Origin: CALLMJ01 sp964493765
Lineage (GTDB): Bacteria; Bacteroidota; Bacteroidia; J057; CALLMJ01
Direction: 5' to 3'
Length of the DNA: 64,000 nt
NCBI GenBank assembly: GCA_964493765.1
Contig: CAZBPK010000146.1
Span: 1 to 64,000, forward strand
Part shown: piece by piece, positions 17,519-26,132 of the stretch
Position numbering within the stretch: the stretch's first letter is position 1
How the letters are laid out: each line of letters begins with the position of its first letter
Translations under genes and position numbers: made by a program
The notes under the pieces: model-generated
What the model saw: the letters and a program-made list of their open reading frames with translations, nothing else
Databases searched by the model: none
Told to the model about the DNA's origin: nothing

Positions 17519-17956
17519 ATGACAAATATGGCTAAACTCACTATAAATTGCGATTTAAAAAATCTAGAAATTATCAGAGATTTTATTCAAGAAAATTTGA
17601 ATGATATCCCTTTAACTTGTGATATAACCTCCAACCAAATTGTTTTGGCAGTTGATGAAGCCTGCGCCAATTCTATTATTCATGGAAATCATTGCGACTC
17701 CAGAAAAGAACTCTCTGTTGAAATTTACAAAGATGATTTTAACGATTTACATATTAACCTTTACGATTCCGCTCCTCCTTTTGATATTACCAGTTTTAAA
17801 ATGAAAAATATCAAAGAAAAAATCAAAAATGCGGAAAATGGTGGTATGGGAATTTGCTTAATTCAAAAAATTATGGATGAAATTGCTATTGAAAGATATC
17901 CTGATTTTTGTGTCTATAAATTTGTTAAACACTTAAAAGACCCCGTTTCTAAATAA
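17519..17956 (+). CDS. HATPase anti-sigma-factor kinase-like protein (RsbW/SpoIIAB type)
   Basis: 145 residues. The GHKL ATP-binding fold is clear: N box with IVLAVDEACANSIIHGN, a G1-like DSAPPFDI, and G2-type GGMGICLIQKIMDEI. Such kinases phosphorylate the STAS antagonist and sequester an output protein, classically a sigma factor. No sigma factor gene is adjacent, so the output target is unknown; in Bacteroidota it may be something other than a SigB homologue. It starts 38 bases after the STAS gene. Confidence 0.9.
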   Translation: MTNMAKLTINCDLKNLEIIRDFIQENLNDIPLTCDITSNQIVLAVDEACANSIIHGNHCDSRKELSVEIYKDDFNDLHINLYDSAPPFDITSFKMKNIKEKIKNAENGGMGICLIQKIMDEIAIERYPDFCVYKFVKHLKDPVSK

Positions 17957-17993
17957 TTTTTATGATAATCTTTACAAAACTTGCTTTATTGTT

Positions 17994-18001
17994 TAGTTTT
18001 G
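17994..18001 (+). promoter_or_regulatory. -7 box of the PBP4-type carboxypeptidase gene
   Basis: TAGTTTTG ends only four bases before the ATG at 18006, implying a nearly leaderless transcript. Confidence 0.5.
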
Positions 18002-18005
18002 TATC

Positions 18006-19472
18006 ATGAAAAAACTTTTATTACTGATCGTCCCTATTTTTCTAATTCTTATTTATTATTTTCCTATTGAATTACAATCTCAACAAAAACAAAAATTAGA
18101 CCTACAAACTGCATTAGAGAATTTTAAAAAAGACCCTTCCATGCAAAATGCTTCTTGGGGTTTTTATGCTTATAATATCAACCAACAAAAAGTTGAAGCT
18201 AATTTTCAAGAAAATTTAAGTTTAATTCCAGCTTCAAGTTTTAAAACTTTAGCTTGTGGCAGTGCTTTATTAAAATTAGGACCAGATTACCAATATAAAA
18301 CCATTTTAGGATACAAGGGAACCATTGATAAAGGAATTTTAAAAGGGAATTTAATCATCAAAGGTAGTGGTGACCCCACATTAGGAACTGATAGAGTCAA
18401 TGGAGGTTTAAATATTGATGCTTTTTTAAAAAAATGGGCTTCAGCAGTGAAAACTAAAGGAATTACAAAAATTGAAGGAGACTTATTGGTTGATGTTTCT
18501 TGCGTAACACCAGATGCCATTGCCCCCAATTGGTTATGGTCAGATATAGGAAATTATTATGGATCAGGTTTTTATGGAGTAAATATTCGTGAAAATCATT
18601 ATGGCATCATTTTTAAATCAGGCTTTAAAGAAGGTGATTCTACTACTATTCGCTATACATTCCCAAGATTTCCTGATTTAGTGATAGAAAACGCCGTAAA
18701 AACTGGAAAAGCCGGTTCTACCGATGATGCTTATATTTACGGAAGTCCTGAAAGCAATTTTAGAAGAGTGGTTGGAACGATTCCCCCTAACCAAGAATAT
18801 TTTGAAGTAAAAGGAGCTTTACCCAATCCGCCTTATCAAGCTGGCAGATTCTTAAAAGACATGCTAAACGGTTTAGGGGTAATCTTCACAGGAAAAATTA
18901 TTGTAACCTATCAAAATCAAATTTTAACCGAAATCATTGATACCCACAGCTCCCCCAAACTTTTAAGTATTGTTTATACCGCTTTAGGACTCAGTCATAA
19001 TTTAATGACAGAAGCCATATTCCAAACTGCTTTTAAAAAATCTAATGAACCCATGAGTTTATTTTCCGCTATTGAGGGCTTGAAAAAAACTTTAGATAGT
19101 GCCAAAGTAGATACCAAAGGTTTATTTATTTCCGATGGAAGTGGATTATCCAGAACTAACCTTATAACAGCCAAACAAATGGTAGAAATTTTAAAATATT
19201 ATGACCAATCCAAAATCGGTAAGGATTTTGAAAAGTGTTTACCCGTAGTAGGCGAAAGCAATAATTTTATCATTTTAAATCAGCTAATTGAAAACAAAGG
19301 AAAAATTAAAATGAAAAGTGGTTATAAGTCTCGAGTAAGAAGTTTTGGTGGTTACGCTTATAATAAAAATAACGAAAAAATTGCATTTGCTTTTATCGTA
19401 AATTACTACACCTGTAGCAACATAGAGTCCTTATATAAAATGGCACCTGTTATAAATGCAATAGCAAATTAA
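18006..19472 (+). CDS. dacB: D-alanyl-D-alanine carboxypeptidase/endopeptidase (PBP4, peptidase S13)
   Basis: 488 residues with an N-terminal signal/anchor segment (residues 2-21). Active-site motifs are all present: SSFK (within PASSFKTLACG, near residue 79) for SxxK, SDGSGLSR for the SxN region, and KSG within KMKSGYKSRVRSFGG. A long insertion between SxxK and SxN (about residues 100-290, with GSGDPTLGTD and YGSGFYGVNI) is characteristic of the S13 family. It trims peptidoglycan stem peptides in the periplasm. It has its own promoter and is followed by a GC-rich repeat. Confidence 0.93.
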   Translation: MKKLLLLIVPIFLILIYYFPIELQSQQKQKLDLQTALENFKKDPSMQNASWGFYAYNINQQKVEANFQENLSLIPASSFKTLACGSALLKLGPDYQYKTILGYKGTIDKGILKGNLIIKGSGDPTLGTDRVNGGLNIDAFLKKWASAVKTKGITKIEGDLLVDVSCVTPDAIAPNWLWSDIGNYYGSGFYGVNIRENHYGIIFKSGFKEGDSTTIRYTFPRFPDLVIENAVKTGKAGSTDDAYIYGSPESNFRRVVGTIPPNQEYFEVKGALPNPPYQAGRFLKDMLNGLGVIFTGKIIVTYQNQILTEIIDTHSSPKLLSIVYTALGLSHNLMTEAIFQTAFKKSNEPMSLFSAIEGLKKTLDSAKVDTKGLFISDGSGLSRTNLITAKQMVEILKYYDQSKIGKDFEKCLPVVGESNNFIILNQLIENKGKIKMKSGYKSRVRSFGGYAYNKNNEKIAFAFIVNYYTCSNIESLYKMAPVINAIAN

Positions 19473-19481
19473 AAGAATAAT

Positions 19482-19617
19482 TTGGGCGTGCCCCTTGCTT
19501 CGTTTCACTTCGCTGCGGGTCGGGCTGCTTCGGGCTTTGCTATCGCTTCGGCAATCCTTTTTCCACTTTTTTCAAAAGTGTCAAAAGGCAGTGCTAAACC
19601 CTTTGCATCCCTCACGC
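19482..19617 (-). repeat. GC-rich dispersed repeat, copy 3
   Basis: About 136 bp, opposite orientation to copies 1 and 2 (TTGGGCGTGCCCCTTGC to CATCCCTCACGC). The central stem TTTTCCACTTTTTTC / AAAAGTGTCAAAAGG is imperfect. It lies between the convergent ends of the carboxypeptidase gene and a minus-strand membrane protein gene. Confidence 0.9.
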
Positions 19618-19654
19618 ATTATCAAAGTAAACTTTGAATTTCTGCGTTAATAGC

Positions 19655-20236
19655 TTATATGTAATAATTGTAAGCAAATAAAAAACATACTATTCCTAAT
19701 CCATAACCTACTAATATTTGCCAAATATCATGGGATTTTAAAAACATTCTTGCCCAAGCAACCTGCTGAGAAAAAGCTATAGAGAAGAGTATATAAAACC
19801 AATGAAACTCAAAATAAAGAAACATAAATACAGTAAATGCACCCATTCCAATCATGTGTAAGGAAATTTTCCAGAAGTAAGTAACTGGCAAAGCAAATGC
19901 AGTTAATAAAATGGAAGACAAAGTAATTACTTTCACAAAAACTGGCTCAGAATTAGAGTAAAAGAAATAAAATACAGTTGTTCCTACCAAAGCAAAAAGT
20001 AAAGGAAAAATTCTATATTCTTTAGGAACAACCCACTGATGAGTTTTGGGCATTTTAGAAAAACGTAAATAAACTAAAGAAAAAATTAAAGGTAAAATGA
20101 GAAAGTAAAGCCATACTGCCCACTGATTATTAGGTTGAGTGATTAAAAAAGAAGCCATTAAGGCTTGTAAAAAAGAGGGATAGAAAAGTAAAGAAATAAT
20201 CTTTGCATATACATCAATCCCTCTTAAGATATTCAT
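19655..20236 (-). CDS. Six-TM membrane protein, divergent PAP2-like
   Basis: 193 residues with about six hydrophobic helices and no signal peptide. The C-terminal half has the spacing of a PAP2 phosphatase core: KISLHMIGMGAF (compare the SGH motif) and ARMFLKSHDIWQILVGYGLG (compare the SRxxxxxHxxxD motif with a following Gly-rich helix). The acidic residue after the histidine is Asp-Ile-Trp-Gln rather than the classical spacing. This suggests a lipid- or isoprenoid-phosphate-linked membrane protein, but activity is uncertain. It starts 20 bases after yajC ends, so it is probably transcribed with it. Confidence 0.6.
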   Translation of the reverse strand: MNILRGIDVYAKIISLLFYPSFLQALMASFLITQPNNQWAVWLYFLILPLIFSLVYLRFSKMPKTHQWVVPKEYRIFPLLFALVGTTVFYFFYSNSEPVFVKVITLSSILLTAFALPVTYFWKISLHMIGMGAFTVFMFLYFEFHWFYILFSIAFSQQVAWARMFLKSHDIWQILVGYGLGIVCFLFAYNYYI

Positions 20237-20255
20237 AATTCAGTGTTTATGAGTT

Positions 20256-20546
20256 TTATGATGCAATACTTTTTATGGCTTCTTTTTCAAAAGTTAATTT
20301 AACATGGTTATCTACTTCAACGATAACTGTTTTTTCATCAATCTGAACAATTCTTCCATGCAAACCACCTATAGTAACAATTTTGTCTCCTTTTTTTAGG
20401 CTTTCTCGAAATTCTTTTTCTTTTTTGATTTTTTGTTGTTGTGGGCGTATCATGAAAAAATAGAAAATAATCATTATGCCACCAAACAACAATAAATTAC
20501 TTAATAAACTAGGACCTTGAGGCTGTTGAGTTTGTAATAAAATCAT
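20256..20546 (-). CDS. yajC: Sec translocon accessory subunit YajC
   Basis: 96 residues. A single membrane helix (LLLFGGIMIIFYFFMI) runs directly into the family hallmark RPQQQKIKKEKEF, then a cytoplasmic domain with LKKGDKIVTIGGLHGRIVQI. YajC works with SecD/SecF at the inner membrane. A longer open frame begins at 20582, but the -7 box at 20552-20559 lies inside it. The ATG at 20546, five bases after that box, is therefore chosen. Confidence 0.95.
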   Translation of the reverse strand: MILLQTQQPQGPSLLSNLLLFGGIMIIFYFFMIRPQQQKIKKEKEFRESLKKGDKIVTIGGLHGRIVQIDEKTVIVEVDNHVKLTFEKEAIKSIAS

Positions 20547-20551
20547 GATTG

Positions 20552-20582
20552 CAAAATTATAGATTATTTTTACTTGTACCAA
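20552..20582 (-). promoter_or_regulatory. Promoter of yajC
   Basis: On the minus strand, TTG (20580-20582) and TAATTTTG (20552-20559) are separated by 20 bases. This is one of the best matches to the Bacteroidota consensus in the window. The start codon follows five bases after the -7 box. Confidence 0.65.
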
Positions 20583-20594
20583 AATAAAATCAAT

Positions 20595-20622
20595 AAAAAG
20601 AGCCGTTGTAAAAACGGCTCTT
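20595..20622 (-). terminator. Intrinsic terminator of the PKD lipoprotein gene
   Basis: A perfect 10-bp stem (AAGAGCCGTT at 20598-20607 with AACGGCTCTT at 20613-20622) and 5-base loop. On the minus strand it is followed by a T run. It separates the lipoprotein gene from the yajC promoter. Confidence 0.85.
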
Positions 20623-20648
20623 GTAATTATGATACAAATAAATTGATA

Positions 20649-21407
20649 TTATCTTTCTTCTAAATATATTTCTACTTCGTATCCATTATCACTCAAAACC
20701 AATTTTCCATTGGTTAAAGTGGCAGTTTGGGGATTAAAAGTAAAAGTTTTCATGGGGGTATTAAAAGTATTTAAAGAAGGAGGTACTCCTAAAGTAATTG
20801 TAAAATCAGCATCACTAATTACAATCTGATAATCTTGGTCTAGAGTACGTATCCATTGATGTTCATAATTCCAAGTCAGAGGTAGTTGACTTTGAGTAAC
20901 ATCATTAGTTGTTCCTAAATTTAAAGACCATGAATTATTGGAAGCTTTGAAAACGACATTAAGATCAGGTTCGGGCGCATTTCCAGGTAATGTAAAGGGC
21001 AGACCTCCAGTGGATTGTGTTGTATCCCAAGTACCCCCTTGAGAAGGAGCAGTAGGGAAAGATTTTAATAAAATTTTAGTAATAAAACGATCTTTTACTG
21101 GCTCTTTAACATTTACAACAATAGAGGCTTTGTCCCATTTCTTATCTTTTTTAGACTTTGCTGTCATTGTAACCAAATAAGAACCTGGTGTGTTAAAGGT
21201 TTGGCTTGCTGAATTTCCTTCAGCTTTACTGCCATTACCAAAATCCCAACTCACACTTTCAGCATCTGTTGCGCAAGAACTAAAATTCACCGTTTCACCT
21301 ACATTAATACTTGTTTTATCTGCAGATAAACAAGCCGTAGGCTGTTTTTTACAAGATACCATCACTAAAGATGGAATTATCAAGATAATTGCTAGTACTT
21401 TTTTCAT
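20649..21407 (-). CDS. PKD-domain lipoprotein
   Basis: 252 residues. The N-terminus (KKVLAIILIIPSLVMVSCKK) is a lipoprotein signal with the lipobox cysteine at about residue 19. A PKD domain follows (about 25-100) with CLSADKTSINVGETVNFSS, the hallmark VSWDFGNGS and GSYLVTMTA. The remaining ~150 residues are an unrecognised beta-rich domain. PKD modules usually mediate binding at the cell surface. It is a single gene with its own promoter and terminator. Confidence 0.85.
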   Translation of the reverse strand: MKKVLAIILIIPSLVMVSCKKQPTACLSADKTSINVGETVNFSSCATDAESVSWDFGNGSKAEGNSASQTFNTPGSYLVTMTAKSKKDKKWDKASIVVNVKEPVKDRFITKILLKSFPTAPSQGGTWDTTQSTGGLPFTLPGNAPEPDLNVVFKASNNSWSLNLGTTNDVTQSQLPLTWNYEHQWIRTLDQDYQIVISDADFTITLGVPPSLNTFNTPMKTFTFNPQTATLTNGKLVLSDNGYEVEIYLEER

Positions 21408-21424
21408 AAATGTAAAATTCTTTG

Positions 21425-21454
21425 CAAATTTAGGATTAAATTTTGTTTTTCAAA
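21425..21454 (-). promoter_or_regulatory. Promoter of the PKD lipoprotein gene
   Basis: On the minus strand, TTTG (21451-21454) and TAAATTTG (21425-21432), 18 bases apart; the start codon is 17 bases downstream. Confidence 0.5.
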
Positions 21455-21495
21455 ATCAAACTTTTCAAAATTTTGAAATTTTATCCTAAATAAAA

Positions 21496-22101
21496 TTAAT
21501 CTATTTGGCTTTCAAATATTTGAATGGCAACTTTTTTAAGGTCTTTACCTTTAGATTTTATAGTTTTTAAATATGGAATATTTCTAGACGCTGAATAATA
21601 CCATCTTGCATAGTAAGGTTCTCTTAAATCGCTTATAATTACTCCACCCCAAATCGCTGCATGAACAAACTTATGATTTCCTAAATATAAACCTACATGC
21701 GAAATGAATCGATTCCAACCAATTTTAAAGAATACCAAATCTCCTTCTTTTAAGTCAGATTTATTGACATGAAATCTTGGGTCGTATTGGTCATAAGCAG
21801 TTCTTGCCAAATCAAAACCATATAATGAATCACACAAAAGCCCAGTAAATCCAGAACAATCTGTTCCCCATTTTGATTTACCTCCATACATGTATCTTGT
21901 ATGATACCATCTTTTAATAAAAGAGTATAATTCTATATCATTCTCGGATTCATTTAAATCTATTTGAAATTTTGACCAGTAAAATTCTTTTAATATTTCA
22001 AAACGGGTTTTGGCTTTTTTGGTGAAACTGCTATCTAAAGGTTCTGCTTTAATTTGAGTAGCAGTTAATATGAATAAAAATAAAATGATAAGAAGTCGCA
22101 T
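21496..22101 (-). CDS. NlpC/P60-family cell-wall hydrolase
   Basis: 201 residues with a signal peptide (ILFLFILTATQIKA). The NlpC/P60 catalytic cysteine is in KWGTDCSGFTGLL, the catalytic histidine in RFISHVGLYLG, and a following KFVHAAIWGGV supplies the third polar position. The LKEGDLVFFK strand is typical. These enzymes cleave peptidoglycan stem peptides in the periplasm. Length is normal for a single-domain member. Confidence 0.92.
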   Translation of the reverse strand: MRLLIILFLFILTATQIKAEPLDSSFTKKAKTRFEILKEFYWSKFQIDLNESENDIELYSFIKRWYHTRYMYGGKSKWGTDCSGFTGLLCDSLYGFDLARTAYDQYDPRFHVNKSDLKEGDLVFFKIGWNRFISHVGLYLGNHKFVHAAIWGGVIISDLREPYYARWYYSASRNIPYLKTIKSKGKDLKKVAIQIFESQID

Positions 22102-22120
22102 CGTAATAACAATTCGGGTG

Positions 22121-22128
22121 CAAAATTA
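22121..22128 (-). promoter_or_regulatory. -7 box of the NlpC/P60 gene
   Basis: TAATTTTG on the minus strand, 19 bases upstream of the start codon at 22101. No obvious -33 element. Confidence 0.45.
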
Positions 22129-22249
22129 TGCTCAAATTTCTTATAAAGTTATAAAATTTTTGACTTTTAATGTTAATAAAATTTAAAAAAATATTAAATA
22201 TTTGAAATTGAATTCTTTAATACTAGAAGAAATTAGATTAGTACCATAA

Positions 22250-23545
22250 TTATTCAACTTGACTTTTATAAGGTTTTAATATAGCATCTGCGTAACACTT
22301 CCATGAAAGCTTATCAGCAATGTTCTGTATATTCGTTTTGTTAATGGGATTTTCTATAAAATGATTCATAACCTTTGCCATATCCTGTATATTACCTGGC
22401 TCCGCTAAATATCCATTATAACCGTCTTGAATGGTCTCAGGGAAATGACCTACTTTAGTTGCTAAAACAGGTAATAAAAAGTTATAGGACAAGGATTCAA
22501 CTCCTGAGGGAGTAGCAGTTTCATAAAATGTTAATATTGCATCACTTACTTGAAAATATTGATGTACTTCTTCGTTTGGGATAAACCTATTGTACACTTT
22601 AACATATTCTTGAATGCCCAATTCTTCTATCATTTTAAGCGGCTGATAGTTTTCTTCTTCATTATCATTTTTACGGAGAACCAATTTTTTAGCTAAACCG
22701 AATAAGGCTTTTTTTAGTTTTGTACTCCATTTTTTATCATCTAATGTGTTCCAGAAGGATTCTCCAGCTATGATTAAAGAAATATCTTTTCTTTGCTTTA
22801 GGAGTTCTGCAAAAGCAGGTAAAACCCAATGTAAGCCTTTATATTTCCTAATAAATCCAAAAAATAAAAATACATGCTCATTAAGCCCCATTTCTTTTTT
22901 GACTTTTTCTTTATTAAAATCAGTATTGGGTTGAAATAAATCATAAATTGGATGATATAGCTTAATTATTGATGTATTATTTTGATTTCTTTCACCACTT
23001 TCTGTCAATTGGAATTTTTTTTCTGGAAATAGTTTTTGTAATTCTTCTGCTGTTTTATAGGCATGTACAATAAATGTATTGACATTTTTTAAACCAAATT
23101 TAGTGCAAAATTTATCTACAGTACTTGATTCTTTTTGTTGAACCAAATGTAAATCAAAAATGATTTCAATATTAGGATTTCTTTTTTTTATTCCTTTTAC
23201 TATAAAACCTAATGGGATTCCTTGTAAAGCTATTGCCCATTGAAAAATTATTATTTTGGGATTAATCTCTAAAATTTTTTGAACAGTTTGGTTCCAAGTT
23301 AACGGGTTGTTATAATTGGTTAAATATTCAATGGGAATATTGGTGTGTTCTAAAAAATTTTGTTTAGAATTTCTATCTATAAAATCTCTGGGAATTATTG
23401 CTGGATATTGTTGTGTCCAAGAAAGGATGTATATTTCGGTATTTGGTTGGTTATACAATGCTTTTGCTAATGAAGTATTATAGTTGGAAATCCCCCCCTT
23501 GAATAGTGGACCTGGTCCGAATAAAACAATTTTATTTTTTTCCAT
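22250..23545 (-). CDS. Family 4 glycosyltransferase (GT-B fold)
   Basis: 431 residues. The N-terminal domain begins with VLFGPGPLFKGGISNYNTSLA, a donor/acceptor glycine-rich loop. The C-terminal GT4 domain shows FLFFGFIRKYKGLHWVLPAF and the signature E/S-type motif TPSGVESLSYNFLLPVLATKVGHFPE, with the usual acidic residue and G-Y-N-G-Y-L-A-E-P ending. It probably adds a sugar to a surface polysaccharide or glycan; the substrate is unknown. It is a stand-alone gene: the nuoL terminator sits directly upstream and its own -7 box adjoins it. Confidence 0.88.
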   Translation of the reverse strand: MEKNKIVLFGPGPLFKGGISNYNTSLAKALYNQPNTEIYILSWTQQYPAIIPRDFIDRNSKQNFLEHTNIPIEYLTNYNNPLTWNQTVQKILEINPKIIIFQWAIALQGIPLGFIVKGIKKRNPNIEIIFDLHLVQQKESSTVDKFCTKFGLKNVNTFIVHAYKTAEELQKLFPEKKFQLTESGERNQNNTSIIKLYHPIYDLFQPNTDFNKEKVKKEMGLNEHVFLFFGFIRKYKGLHWVLPAFAELLKQRKDISLIIAGESFWNTLDDKKWSTKLKKALFGLAKKLVLRKNDNEEENYQPLKMIEELGIQEYVKVYNRFIPNEEVHQYFQVSDAILTFYETATPSGVESLSYNFLLPVLATKVGHFPETIQDGYNGYLAEPGNIQDMAKVMNHFIENPINKTNIQNIADKLSWKCYADAILKPYKSQVE

Positions 23546-23549
23546 TTTG

Positions 23550-23557
23550 CAAAAATA
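23550..23557 (-). promoter_or_regulatory. -7 box of the glycosyltransferase gene
   Basis: TATTTTTG on the minus strand, four bases before the start codon. It lies in the A/T tract of the upstream terminator, so the -33 region would overlap the terminator stem. Confidence 0.4.
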
Positions 23558-23587
23558 AAAAAAAGCTGGTAAAAAATTTACCAGCTT
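23550..23587 (-). terminator. Intrinsic terminator of nuoKL
   Basis: A perfect 11-bp stem (23563-23573 with 23577-23587, AAGCTGGTAAA / TTTACCAGCTT) and 3-base loop, followed on the minus strand by a long T run. It ends the nuoK-nuoL transcript. Confidence 0.88.
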
Positions 23588-23614
23588 AAAAAGTATGACT
23601 TTATAAGATAAAAT

Positions 23615-25606
23615 TTATATCATTAAATAAGCAATGATTGCGATTACTCCACAAACCATTATCAATGCATAATTTTGTACTACGCCAGATTGTAATTTCT
23701 TGATAATATCACCTGTTGTATCTGTTAAATCTCCAGCACCATTTACTGCACCATCAACAATTTCTTTATCCAAAAACATGATAAATCTATCAGAAATAAA
23801 TACAAATGGTCTTACAATTACAGCATTATAAAATTCGTCTACATAGAATTTGTTTTCTAAAACAGTATAGAAATTTCCTAATTTAGATTTTACTACTTCA
23901 TCACCTTTTAGACCTTGGGTAGTATATAATTTCCAAGCTAAGCTGACTCCAGAAACACCAATTCCTATGGAAAGTAAAATTAAAATGATTTCGGTTAAAA
24001 AAGAAGCATGATGGGTTACATTTTTTACTAATGGAGAACCACCACCACCTAACCAATGATGAGAAATCCAATTGTAATGTCCATGACCAATAATTTCTGG
24101 TAAACCTAAAAAACCACCAACAATTGCTAATCCCGCTAAAATCCATAAAGGAATAGTAACAATGGCAGGTGATTCATGGGGTTCATGGTGGTGATGATCC
24201 TCATGAGAGTGATGACCATGATGTTCATCATGTGTATTTTGATATTGAAATCTTTCTTTTCCTTCAAAAGTTAATACATAAAGACGAGTCATGTAAAATG
24301 CAGTCATAAAGGCAGTACAAATACCAATAAACCATACTAAATAATAAATGGTGTTTTCATGACCCGCCGCAAAAGCTTTTCCTAAGATTTCATCTTTTGA
24401 GAAGAAACCCGCCAAAGGAGGAATACCAGCAATAGCCATAGTTGAAATTAAAAATGTTTTACTGGTGTGTGGCATGTACTTTTTAAGGTTTCCCATAAAG
24501 CGGATATCTTGGGGGTCTGGGGCAGCGTGTGCATGGTCCATAGCATGGATTACAGAACCAGAGCCCAAGAATAAACAAGCCTTAAAGAAAGCGTGTGTCA
24601 TAACATGGAATATAGCAGTTGTAAAAGAACCAGTTCCTAAAGCCATAAACATAAATCCTAATTGAGAAACTGTAGAATAAGCCAGAACTTTTTTAATATC
24701 ATTTTGTGCGATGGCTGTCATAGCAGCGGAAACGGCTGTTAATGCACCAATAATAGAAATAAATGCTAAAACATCTTGTGCATTATAGAACATCCGGCTC
24801 ATTCTTGCAATTAAATAAATACCTGAGGTAACCATGGTTGCAGCGTGTATAAGTGCTGATACAGGTGTAGGACCAGCCATAGCATCTGGTAACCAAACAT
24901 ACAAAGGAATTTGAGCTGATTTACCCGTTGCAGCTATAAACACTAATAAGCAAATCCATTTTAAAGTTACTGGGTCAAAACCTGTGTAAACAAATTCTCT
25001 AAATGTTAAAGTACCTGTTGAGCTATAAATTAAAAACATTGCTGTTAATAAAGCAAAATCACCAATTCTGTTAGCAACAAATGCTTTTTGAGCAGCTTTG
25101 GCTTTTTCCATATCATTAAACCAATAACCAATTAGGAAGTAAGAACATGCACCTACACCTTCCCAACCTAGGAATAAAACAACTAAGTTATCTCCAAGGA
25201 TTAAGTTGGTCATTGCAAAAATAAATAAGTTTAGGTATAAGAAATATTTGTAGAAGCCTTTATCACCATGCATGTAACTTATTGAATATAAATGGATTAA
25301 TGAACCTACACCAGTTACAATCATGCCCATTAAAAGGGAAAGCTGGTCTAATTCATAAGAAAATCTAATTTTCAAGTCTGGAGTTTCCATCCAAGAAAAT
25401 AGGTCAAATAATAGAGGTTTTCCATCAAAATTTAAAAATGCTATTAAATAAATTACAAAAGGTATAGCAACCATTGAAGCCGCTAAAGTACCAATTAGAC
25501 TTTCTTGTTTACGGAAATTAGGGGATAAAAAACCTAATAACCCTATAATTGTTGCACCCAAAAAAGGTAGTATTACTACCAAAGGCAATAAACTTTGTAT
25601 ATCCAT
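23615..25606 (-). CDS. nuoL: NADH-quinone oxidoreductase subunit L
   Basis: 663 residues, about 15-16 membrane helices. It is the distal antiporter-like, proton-pumping subunit of complex I in the inner membrane. Family motifs include FLGWEGVGACSYFLIGYW, the conserved lysine/glutamate regions around QIPLYVWLPDAMAGPTPVSALIHAATMVTSGIYL, and ALTAVSAAMTAIAQNDIKKVLAYSTVSQLG. A His-rich loop (THDEHHGHHSHEDHHHHEPH, coded by 24174-24236) sits between two late helices. The C-terminal lateral helix region is present. It follows nuoK by eight bases and ends at a strong terminator. Confidence 0.97.
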   Translation of the reverse strand: MDIQSLLPLVVILPFLGATIIGLLGFLSPNFRKQESLIGTLAASMVAIPFVIYLIAFLNFDGKPLLFDLFSWMETPDLKIRFSYELDQLSLLMGMIVTGVGSLIHLYSISYMHGDKGFYKYFLYLNLFIFAMTNLILGDNLVVLFLGWEGVGACSYFLIGYWFNDMEKAKAAQKAFVANRIGDFALLTAMFLIYSSTGTLTFREFVYTGFDPVTLKWICLLVFIAATGKSAQIPLYVWLPDAMAGPTPVSALIHAATMVTSGIYLIARMSRMFYNAQDVLAFISIIGALTAVSAAMTAIAQNDIKKVLAYSTVSQLGFMFMALGTGSFTTAIFHVMTHAFFKACLFLGSGSVIHAMDHAHAAPDPQDIRFMGNLKKYMPHTSKTFLISTMAIAGIPPLAGFFSKDEILGKAFAAGHENTIYYLVWFIGICTAFMTAFYMTRLYVLTFEGKERFQYQNTHDEHHGHHSHEDHHHHEPHESPAIVTIPLWILAGLAIVGGFLGLPEIIGHGHYNWISHHWLGGGGSPLVKNVTHHASFLTEIILILLSIGIGVSGVSLAWKLYTTQGLKGDEVVKSKLGNFYTVLENKFYVDEFYNAVIVRPFVFISDRFIMFLDKEIVDGAVNGAGDLTDTTGDIIKKLQSGVVQNYALIMVCGVIAIIAYLMI

Positions 25607-25614
25607 AACTCAAA

Positions 25615-25926
25615 TTACCACTTAAATAAATTAAAATTGTTGATGTTTATGTCTTGTTTATTTCTAAAAAGAGCAATGATGATAGCTAAACCCACTACGG
25701 CTTCAGCTGCTGCAACACACATTACAAAGAAAACAAACATAGAACCTGCGGGGTCATTGTAATAACGTGAAAAAGTAACTAATGATAAATTTACTGCATT
25801 AAGCATTAACTCAACACACATAAATACCACAATAGCGTTTTTTCTTGTAATTACTCCAATCATTCCAATTGTGAATAATGCAACACTAATTGCTAAATAC
25901 CCATATAAATATTCTTGAACTAACAT
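25615..25926 (-). CDS. nuoK: NADH-quinone oxidoreductase subunit K
   Basis: 103 residues with three membrane helices, normal for NuoK. The second helix keeps the conserved glutamate in VFMCVELMLNAVNLSLVTF and the third has CVAAAEAVVGLAIIIALFR. Together with NuoL it forms part of the membrane proton-pumping arm. It is the first gene of the pair: the next gene upstream is divergent, so no nuoJ precedes it. A promoter must lie in 25927-26100, but I could not pick a convincing box. Confidence 0.96.
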   Translation of the reverse strand: MLVQEYLYGYLAISVALFTIGMIGVITRKNAIVVFMCVELMLNAVNLSLVTFSRYYNDPAGSMFVFFVMCVAAAEAVVGLAIIIALFRNKQDININNFNLFKW

Positions 25927-26078
25927 ATACTGACCTTAATTTTTTCGGTTTATCAAAACGTAAAATTCTAATGAAACTTTTTACCTACCAAATTTTTTTG
26001 AAAAAAAATCTATATGTATTTAATTAAATTCAATTTAATTTTTTGATTATGAATTATTTATATTTTTTTTCAATGAAT

Positions 26079-26112
26079 TTTGAAACAAATTATTTTGTAA
26101 TACGTATATTTG
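26079..26112 (+). promoter_or_regulatory. Promoter of the large T9SS protein gene
   Basis: TTTG at 26079-26082 and TATATTTG at 26105-26112, 22 bases apart; the ATG is at 26133. The stretch TACGTATATTTG is shared with the leader of the Gly-rich T9SS gene at 50798. Confidence 0.6.
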
Positions 26113-26132
26113 TACAATAATTAATATCATAT

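Noticed and set aside
23901..24146. 81-residue minus-strand frame within nuoL
   Set aside because: Same strand but different frame of nuoL, a shadow of its helices.
25927..26078. Promoter of nuoK
   Set aside because: No TAnnTTTG-like box at a sensible distance on the minus strand could be chosen over AT-rich background.
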